Origin: Verpa conica
Taxonomy: Eukaryota; Ascomycota; Pezizomycetes; Pezizales; Morchellaceae
Length of the DNA: 64,000 nucleotides
Direction: 5' to 3'
NCBI GenBank assembly: GCA_033030425.1
Contig: JAUFSD010000016.1
Location: 1,426,001 to 1,490,000 of the forward strand
This document shows, one piece after another, positions 56,677 to 64,000 of the stretch. Numbering within the stretch: the first letter of the stretch is position 1; the number at the start of each line of letters is the position of its first letter. Below the pieces are notes generated by a model. It was not told the DNA's origin and made no database searches. It saw nothing but the letters and a program-made list of their open reading frames with translations. A program made the translations under genes and the position numbers.

Positions 56677-57775
56677 GCAATGGTATTTCCGGGCCCGTAG
56701 CGACCAAGGCGAAGTAAATTTAGAGTGCGGAATTGTGGAGTTATAAAGTAGTGAAATTTGAAATTTGAAATTGTGTAGTTGTGTAGTTATGTAATTGTGA
56801 AATTGCAGAGTGTCGCTTAAAATGTAGTTGCTTAGGTATGACTCCGGCCCGTATGAGTATTATACCCTTTTTGCCTGGTCAGTAGCTTGGGTTAGGGCCT
56901 ACTGTTGCACAACAAAAATACAGATCAGTAAAAACAAGGATTCTTCCCCGCTCTCCGGAGAGCGGGGGAGGTTTTTCGTAGATCTACCTTCCCGTAAATG
57001 CTTTACGCTACATTTCATGTCCGGGAAATACACTGCCGGACCCTGAAAGTCCGGGAGAGTCTTGGAAGAGCCTCGGTATTAGTAGAGAAAAAATCATGTT
57101 TGGAGCACCCTCAATTCTCTAATTTATCTTCTCTGTTCTCTTTTCTGTTTTTCTATGAGCCACGTTGAGTAGTGGGTGTTTTGTGGGTGGCCGGCCCTAG
57201 CCCGCTTATCGAGTTCTGTAGCACCAGGCTTATAGAGCCACAACCGCCAAGCAAAAGCAGTGTCTAACATGGTATGAAGTCGGAAATTATAATATATGAG
57301 AACTCGGTTCTATTGGTCAGGTACGAATTTCTGATACTTTACATGGTGGTGCTCGACCACCCAGGTTTGTTCCTATCTATTTACTACGCGTACAGCGCGT
57401 GTAAAGCAGAGTAGAGTATGGGGATGGCCACGGGTAGCTTATGCCAAGATTTGTCCTCTCTGATCATATTCTTGGCGCGTCCCTCAATACCACCCCCACC
57501 CCCGGATATGGGTAGGTAGGATATAGACACCTAAAGTCATTTGGAAACACATCTTGCTTTCATCGGGTAGAGCTTCAATATAAAACTCATTCATATCACT
57601 TAGTGGTGTTTTGACGGCTTTTTCCTGGAATTACTGCACTCTCTATCTCTGACGTCATACATCTACATATGCCGCTTCACTCTAACTTTGATATAAGGAC
57701 TGAGATTTGAATTTCTTAAAATAGGACACTATGGCACCTTTACAATAGAGTATCGCCGGTTCGCTAAAACTACGC
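56677..57775. other. Intergenic region with a perfect 22-bp palindrome
   Basis: No gene is supported. Simple repeats (GAAATTTGAAATTTGAAATT, TTGTGTAGTTGTGTAGTTAT) lie at 56755-56800. A perfect GC-rich palindrome CCCCGCTCTCC/GGAGAGCGGGG is at 56946-56967. Confidence 0.5.
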
Positions 57776-59561
57776 CTATGCCCACTCTCCTGGAGAAGGG
57801 GGATCCGAGTAGTTGCCCCCTTTTCTTGTTGGTGTCTTCTTCTCTACTCCCTCACCGTAGCTGGATTTGATAGCCTGGGTAATCAAATCTTCAATAATTA
57901 TTCGGATGGCATTCCTCGAGGTATCCTGGGATGGGGGTGTCTTCTTCTTGCCGTTCTCTCTCTCTTCGCATGTGAGAGAGCCGTGAGCATCCTTCTGGCA
58001 CTTCCGGCAAGTAGATTTATTGCCTGTGACCGCCTGTTAGTGAGATTCAAACATAAATCAATATAGTAGACTATATCGGGATACTTACAATCTGTATTTG
58101 TGCACGTGTAAATAGTGTTTTCTTCAATCTTCCCGCATGCAACAACACTAGCACAATTCGGGCATATTTCCACGAGACCTCGGACGCCCACCCTATCTAT
58201 CATAACTTCTAGTCTCTCCCTAGGAATACCGTTAAAAACCTTAAGGTCAATGAAGCGTAATACCTCTACACCAGGGAAGATCTTATCGCACGCCGGGTCC
58301 AGGCATTGGAGTACGAGTACACCTTTTCCAAGTTGAGTTTTCGCATACTCTCTTGCAGCTTCAAGACAGAATGGGTGTCCGACTTCGCACCGTACAATCT
58401 CTTCTGGTGGGAAGGTCTTAAAGCAGTGACCACATTTTCCCTTGTTGATTCGTGCTTCTTTACAGGGTTTTGATCCATGGCCTTCCTTTTGACACTTTCT
58501 GCAAGTACTCTTTCCACCTAAAGTTATTGTGTATTAGCAAAATTATATATATGAACGGAATGTACTAGACTGCTTACATGTAGGGTTTGTACAGGTATAC
58601 TCTGTATTTTTCTCTATTTTGCCGCAGGATACAACGGTCGTGCAGTTGGGGCATATCTCGACTAGTCCCTTTACACCTACGCGTTCGATCATAGCCTCGA
58701 GTCTCTCTTTAGGAATCCCGGCAAACACCTTTAGGTCGATAAAGCGCAATACCTCTACACCCGGGAAGATTTTTTTGCATGACGGATCGAGGCACTTGAG
58801 AACAAGCACGCCTTTGCCGAGTTGAGTCTGCGCATACTCTCTTGCAGCTTCAAGACAGAATGGATGTCCTACTTCGCACCGGACAATCTCCCCCGCAGGA
58901 TAGTTGCGTAGGCAGTGCCCGCATTGCAAGCTTTCTTTACATGCCTCTTGGCATGTCTTCCTATTGTGGACATCTTTTCTACATTTCCTACAACTTTTCT
59001 TGCCACCTGTAATACTATTAGAAAATCCGCAACGAACACCGGGGAGGTGAACTTACAATTCGAGCAATCGATCACATTATTTTTGGAAAGGGGACCACAG
59101 ACTACAACATTAACGCAGTGCGGACATATCTCGACCAGATCTTTCACACCAACCCGTTCTATCATAATTTCCAGTCGCTCTTTTGGGAGTCCCAAAAAGA
59201 TCTTTAGGTCGATGAACTTCAAAACCTCTGTTCCAGGGAATATTTTATCACATGTAGGGTTCATGCACTTGAGAACGGGTACACCTTTACCAAGCTGGGT
59301 TTGTGTATACGCCTTTGCATCCTCAAAGCAAAACGGGTGACCAACTTCACATTTGACTATGTTCTCAGGAGGGTGTCTGTTGTTGCAAGGTCCACCACAT
59401 TGTATATAGCTGGGATTCACAGGGGGTTGAACTACACCGCGTTAACAGGTCAAAATCTTCTACTGGGAATTGAACTTCAGACCTTCTTCGTCCTCCTCAT
59501 CACCCAGTAAATCATCTAGAGCTTCATCTAGATTATCCTCTGTTATCACGATTCGTGACAT
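57776..59561 (-). CDS. RNF216-like RING/IBR (RBR) zinc protein with three tandem modules, 5 exons
   Basis: Exons on the minus strand are 59561-59504, 59431-59057, 59006-58578, 58517-58089 and 58023-57776, giving about 512 residues in one frame. After an acidic start (MSRIVITEDNLDEALDDLL) three modules follow. Each has CGxC, then VKCEVGHPFC or VRCEVGHPFC, TQLGKGV, LKC(x4)C(x2)IFPG, FIDLK, ERLExMI(E/D)RVGV, LVEICPxC, a further Cys pair, and CRKC(x3)H(x4)C. These fit RING1 and IBR zinc ligands of the TRIAD/RBR E3 ubiquitin ligases. Exons 3 and 4 are both exactly 429 nt with phase-1 introns at each end, so the middle modules arose by exon duplication. A catalytic RING2 cysteine is not obvious, so ligase activity is uncertain. 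The exon 1 junction (GTGATG donor) is the weakest part. Confidence 0.8.
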
Positions 59562-61401
59562 CAAGTGAAGTCGATAGGTATGATAATAGGTAATCGGTGT
59601 AATGGCAGTAGTAGAAGGTAGTGTAAAGGGAACACTATCTCAGTAGGCTGAAGCAGAAGAAGATCGAGTATAAGAATCACCAGTCTCTTCTCATGGACGT
59701 TTGCTTCTTACATTCTAACTATTTAACTGTGTGTAAGAACGGAAGCGGTCGCTTGTTCCTCCCGATGCCCACCCGTGACATTAGCTGTTGAACAGGAAGA
59801 CGTTTCCAGAAATATTTAGAGACCCCACAGATAGGCTTCCTTTGAAAGATGTGCGACGGTCTATTTGCCTTAGTCAATATCCTTACCGATTCGGCAAATC
59901 ATGATGCCCCGCATAGACTAGGTGTTCACGTTTTGTATATCAGCCTCTATGTAGTCGTGGTAGTACGAATATGTCGATCAAAGTAGTCACGAGGCGGCGC
60001 GTATCTTTCAGCTGTCAAAATTTATTACCTGTATGACTCTACCGGGTATTTTAGATTCAGAAACGAGCCGCAGATGCCCTGCGCCTGCGAGTTGATATCC
60101 ACAGTACAATACTCTAGAGCAGCTAGCCGGATAATCACTACCTAAAAAGGAGTGCCAGAAGAACAACTTGTCCTAGATTATTAAAAAGTCTTGCCATATA
60201 GCCTATTTTTAATAAATCGATCTACGGATATCTGATACTTATTGGGATAAAAAATGTACTCTCAGCTAGATAGCCTTCAAAAAATAGACTACGTGTACAT
60301 ACTATGATCTTGTTTGATTTTATGTATGGTGGTACAGCTGATAAGGCCCACCCCGCAACTACCAGGTCTCCCAGCAGAACGAATCCTCTAGACAAGATAC
60401 CAAGGGTTGTTGCCATACCATCTGACTTTAAACAGCAACCCTTTACATCGGCTCATCCACTCTTGTACAGCACTAGTGGCCCGAATCAGATATTGATGGA
60501 ATATAGAATCTTCTCCCCTGCTTTTCAGCTTCAATAGTGGAGCGAGATTTCTCAAATAATATATTTCCCCTCATATAGAGGAGCCAACTATTCCTTATCA
60601 GGGATATTGAACCTAGAGTGGTACATTCAGCTGAGCTTCACTGCTAGTCTCAGTTCTCAGCTGGATGTGTGTTGAATTCTATATGAAAGTGTATTTAGTG
60701 TAGAACAAAAAACCGCGAGCACGACAAAACAGGTGAACCCAGATAGAATCAAAATTATAAATTTATGCTCCACTCTATGCTTATAAGAATATTTGTCCAA
60801 TTAGACTATACATTCACTCCTAGCTTTATTTCTTATAAGACATCTCTACTATATGAATGAAAATACTGCGTAGGACCTTTCTATAAACTATGACGTTTAA
60901 GAGCGCAATAATGATTATCGGCCGGCCTGCATCGACCCCATTTCTCGATCCGGCAAAAAGTGAACCACACCCCACCTCATCTGCAATGCATCATCCCATG
61001 CCCCTTCAACTTTAAGTATCACTGTGCATATATAGTGCGTTCTTAGATGGTCTTCCTCAGCTGAGGTGTAGCCGGAGGCGTCATGGTGTATACAGATGCA
61101 GACCCCTCCCGAGCTGAAACAGCTCAAGGCAGTGTTTGCCTGCTATAGCTAATGCATAAAAATCAATCCCTCTTCAGCTTTGGAATAGCCCATTACCGCA
61201 TCTCTGCGTAGGAACTCATACACACAAACCAAATCCGTTTTAGTTTCAAAAGGTGACATAGCTCACTTAAAACACCGCAGATGGCTGCCCAATGAGTTTT
61301 TGAAGTAGTTCTCGAGCCTTCATATCATAACTATCTGGATATTCCTTTCTCTCAATACACCTATTTTGAACAACACAGAGAAGAACTCGTATACAAAGAT
61401 C
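59562..61401. other. Intergenic region between divergent genes
   Basis: It separates the RBR gene (minus) from the vWA gene (plus). I see no supported gene, RNA or MITE. Short ORFs near 60222-60537 overlap on both strands and look accidental. Confidence 0.45.
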
Positions 61402-62763
61402 ATGGCATTCAACATACGCAAATACCTAGGTCTTGACGGGTCACCTAGCGTGATCCCTCACAGTAATAACATTAATGCCATCCCAGCTGATCTCATGGAC
61501 AGGATCGATAAAGATATCAACGAGTTGATATCATATGTTTCCGGTGCCAAACGTGCGGGGCCGGCTAAGGTACTTAGACCTAATGCTGGATACATTCTCA
61601 GTGCATATTCAGAGATAGCTAATGATTGTTTAGCCCCCAAAAACCGTTAAAGAGCATAAGGAAAGCCTCAATGCATTCATTAATGAAACAGGACTTGGAT
61701 CGTTTTTTCCCCCAGGCAACCCTCTGATAGCAGCTATCGCTGAAAAGGCTGTTGCAATCCTCAACGACCCTAATGCCATTCTCAATTCACCAGAGCAGGT
61801 TGCAACCCGTGCTAAAGTGGCGCTTTACGATGTGTGTCTCTATTGTGGTACGCATATTTGCTCGAAGTTCATCCGTGCCCTACCACACTACTAACAAGTC
61901 CTCTAGATGACAGCTACTCGATGACATTCGATCAACGCATCCAGGCGCAGAAGGATTTCTGTAGTCGTTTATGCAATATACTATTACCTTTTACTACAGG
62001 TGGTATATCATTACGGTTCATCAACGACAATGGCACCTATGAAGGGTTGAACTCTCCAGCGGAAGTCCAAAATGTCATCCAGCGTGTAGCGTATAACCAA
62101 TACACACCAATTGGTACAATGTTAAACACAAAAATTCTACAGCCATTCTACGAGAAGCTCCAGTCAAAAACTTTGAAGAAGCCACTACTGATTATTATTA
62201 TAACCGATGGTTGGGTACGGAATCTCCAGGGATATAACTATGTTTATTGGAAATTCTGATGTTTTAAATAGCCATATAATGAACCAGACGATCTATTCAA
62301 ACAGAATATTTTGAATAGTTATGCGGAGATCAAGAAGAACAAGAAGAAAGAGCTTAGTAACTACACCTGAACTCGGATACCCGAGATTGAGCTAACCACC
62401 CGTAGTACTCAAATACCAATTAAACCAAATCGGGGACGATCCTCATGCGACTGCATTCATCAAGGGTATCTTTGAAGACCCAGAACTAACAGATAGAGTT
62501 TACTGCACATCAGGCACGTTATTCCATGAAACGTGCATTATAGAAGTTACAGCTAACAAAGACGACGTAATAGAGAAACTTGATGAGCAGATTTCCAAGC
62601 TTAAGGGTAACGAGAAGGGACTGAATGAATGGGTGAGCATTTCATTACATCCCATTCATAGAGACTATAGTATACACTTTACTCACGCATAACAATAAAG
62701 TTGTACAATACCGTGTTTACGAAAGTTGTAACCCCGCCGACCAAACCAGCAAAGAAAGGCTAA
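61402..62763 (+). pseudogene. vWA-domain protein gene, 5 exons, one frameshift
   Basis: Exons are 61402-61847, 61907-62214, 62272-62356, 62406-62632 and 62701-62763. Exon 1 is one base too long: the frame ends at TAA just after the A5 run at 61639-61643, and the expected frame (VKEHKESLNAF) resumes one base out. With one fewer A the product would be about 375 residues. The vWA fold is shown by the complete MIDAS: CDDSYSM (DxSxS), the TPIGT threonine, and ITDGW. IGDDPHATAFIKGIFEDPEL is typical of fungal vWA proteins. Such proteins bind partners through a metal ion; the partner here is unknown. The frameshift may be a recent mutation or a sequencing error, as everything downstream is intact. 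The last intron ends in AAG. Confidence 0.75.
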
Positions 62764-64000
62764 GTCCAGGGGGCTAGGAGAGTCAGTTGGTAAGTACGAG
62801 ATATGTTATGCGCGATTATACTTAGTTAGGTCTCCCGTAGCATCATCATGCAATTGCAATCGTTCTGGGGTCGGGCATATGTGGGTAGTGTTTTCGCAGC
62901 CAGAAATCTTGATTCTTCACTATTCCTTCTTCCTTTCGATCTCTGTGCTATATTCGTACTCTAGAAGGATATTTGTAATCGTGTTGTCTAATATGGCTGA
63001 GATGATTTTCAGAGCTCCCAAACTACCTAAACCATGGATTGCTTGGTCGACTTATTCTAAAGTAGCCATTCATTCTCCAATTACCTCGCTCCCGGTTTCC
63101 GAGTCACAGATTAGAGAATTTCAGTTGTGCTACATTCCGGGCATGTACTACCGCTACTTAATCAAACTTTATATTTTTACCTAATATTATATGACCCCGA
63201 ACCAATGTCTGGTCACCCAGAATGTTTATCAACTATACCATATGCTAGACTAGGACATGCATCTCTATATATAGCAATACCAATTTACAGCCTCAGTTGA
63301 ATGGGTCAACAACTAGGGTGAGGCGTATGTAATGGCAAATGTAGAGTTACACCTTAATTAAAAGTCAAGTACTAGGGCCGTAACTAAAAACCCGGATCGG
63401 AACGCAACCATTTGTGGAATATAAGCGAAAACACACCTATAGAGCCCTCTTTTCAGTTTATGTTTTTGAAAGCAATAAAATCTAAATAACCCCCAGTTTT
63501 TTTTAAAGAGGCTTATATGACATTGAAATCCCTGTCTTCATTTTCCTAGGTTCACTAGAAGCTATTGCCTCTAATAAAGGTCCTCTAAATTAAAAGATAC
63601 CTTCAAAATCATGACTTTTGGTGGAGATTGGTGATGCAACCAATCCAACAACATTCTAAATAGTCTAGCATCACAACAATGTGGTTGATTATAGTTATAA
63701 TCATATATATAGAATTATAATAGATAACTCTACCTCTTCCCAGAAGCCTGTGTTATTTAAAGCATTTTGTGAGTGAATGTGTGCATTGGGGTGACCAGTT
63801 TTTGGTGTGTTTGGGCACATGTCACCCCCTCGATCCGGGTAATCAATTACGGCCCTAGTATTATTAGTTATTTTTGCGGTAGATAGTCGACATAAGTATT
63901 GATAGAGCGGGATGACGTGACAACTTGTACTGTTATGGGGAAACAAAATGTAGTATGTTCTGCCAATTACAGCCTAGTAGGAGTAGGTAGGGCCTGATAT
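62764..64000. other. Non-coding end of the window
   Basis: It is AT-rich. One 101-codon frame at 62879-63184 has no start context, motif or splice partner that I can support. No RNA gene or repeat is recognised. Confidence 0.45.

Noticed and set aside
59451..59515. tRNA-like phrase (GGGAATTGAAC) on the plus strand
   Set aside because: It is explained by the first intron and exon of the minus-strand RBR gene, and no cloverleaf can be drawn.
62879..63184. 101-codon plus-strand frame after the vWA gene
   Set aside because: Composition is not distinctive, there is no motif, and no splice link to the vWA gene was found.
1..64000. CRISPR arrays, bacterial operons or Shine-Dalgarno-led genes
   Set aside because: No regular direct-repeat/spacer array is present and genes carry spliceosomal introns, so the DNA is eukaryotic.

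Overview
This window looks like nuclear DNA of a filamentous ascomycete. The genes carry short spliceosomal introns (about 48-70 nt in most cases) with GT donors and CTAAC-like branch points. The gene content is typically fungal: a Zn2Cys6 regulator beside a QutR/QA-1S-type repressor, a PL4 rhamnogalacturonate lyase, a DUF6601 membrane protein, a Mup1-like permease, and an alpha/beta-hydrolase-ankyrin protein. Gene density is low (about 12 genes in 64 kb) and small inverted-repeat transposons are very frequent, which fits a repeat-expanded genome such as some Pezizomycetes. That placement is inference only; no rRNA or tRNA marker was found. All exon models were built by hand from reading frames, splice motifs and remembered family patterns. 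Layout: 0-8 kb is a nest of mobile DNA, with several TA-flanked MITEs and one non-LTR retrotransposon (LINE, minus strand, 1834-7592). The LINE is bounded by a perfect 18-bp target-site duplication and sits inside an older MITE copy; its ORFs are broken by at least two homopolymer frameshifts, one nonsense codon and a probable non-coding interruption. 8-18 kb is mostly non-coding, but holds a local family of tiny genes (13576-14046 and 17413-17848 apparently intact, two degenerate relatives) for a short single-pass membrane protein of unknown function, together with two degenerate minisatellites. 18-25 kb is gene-poor and contains a large inverted repeat and nested MITEs. 25.6-28 kb encodes a seven-exon alpha/beta-hydrolase-ankyrin protein. 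28.4-30 kb holds a hAT-type MITE and further MITEs that abut the regulator gene. 30-37 kb is a divergent pair: a Zn2Cys6 activator-like gene (minus) and a three-module shikimate-pathway-like repressor gene (plus), the arrangement known for the quinate utilisation regulators qa-1F/qa-1S (qutA/qutR). 40.6-43.8 kb has a secreted rhamnogalacturonate lyase convergent with a DUF6601 membrane protein. 45.7-46.4 kb is a MITE inside a MITE. 46.6-50.9 kb carries an unknown 243-aa protein and a methionine-permease-like transporter. 51.9-53.5 kb is a MITE cluster. 53.6-56.7 kb has a Ser/Thr kinase followed by a decayed or multi-exon downstream coding region. 57.8-59.6 kb encodes an RNF216-like RING/IBR protein built from three tandem modules on duplicated exons. 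61.4-62.8 kb is a vWA-domain gene with one frameshift. Functionally, the quinate-type regulator pair and the pectin-side-chain lyase suggest plant-derived carbon use; the hydrolase-ankyrin, kinase, RBR and vWA genes resemble lineage-expanded accessory families. The strongest candidates for something undescribed are the small membrane-protein family at 12-18 kb and the triplicated RBR gene.
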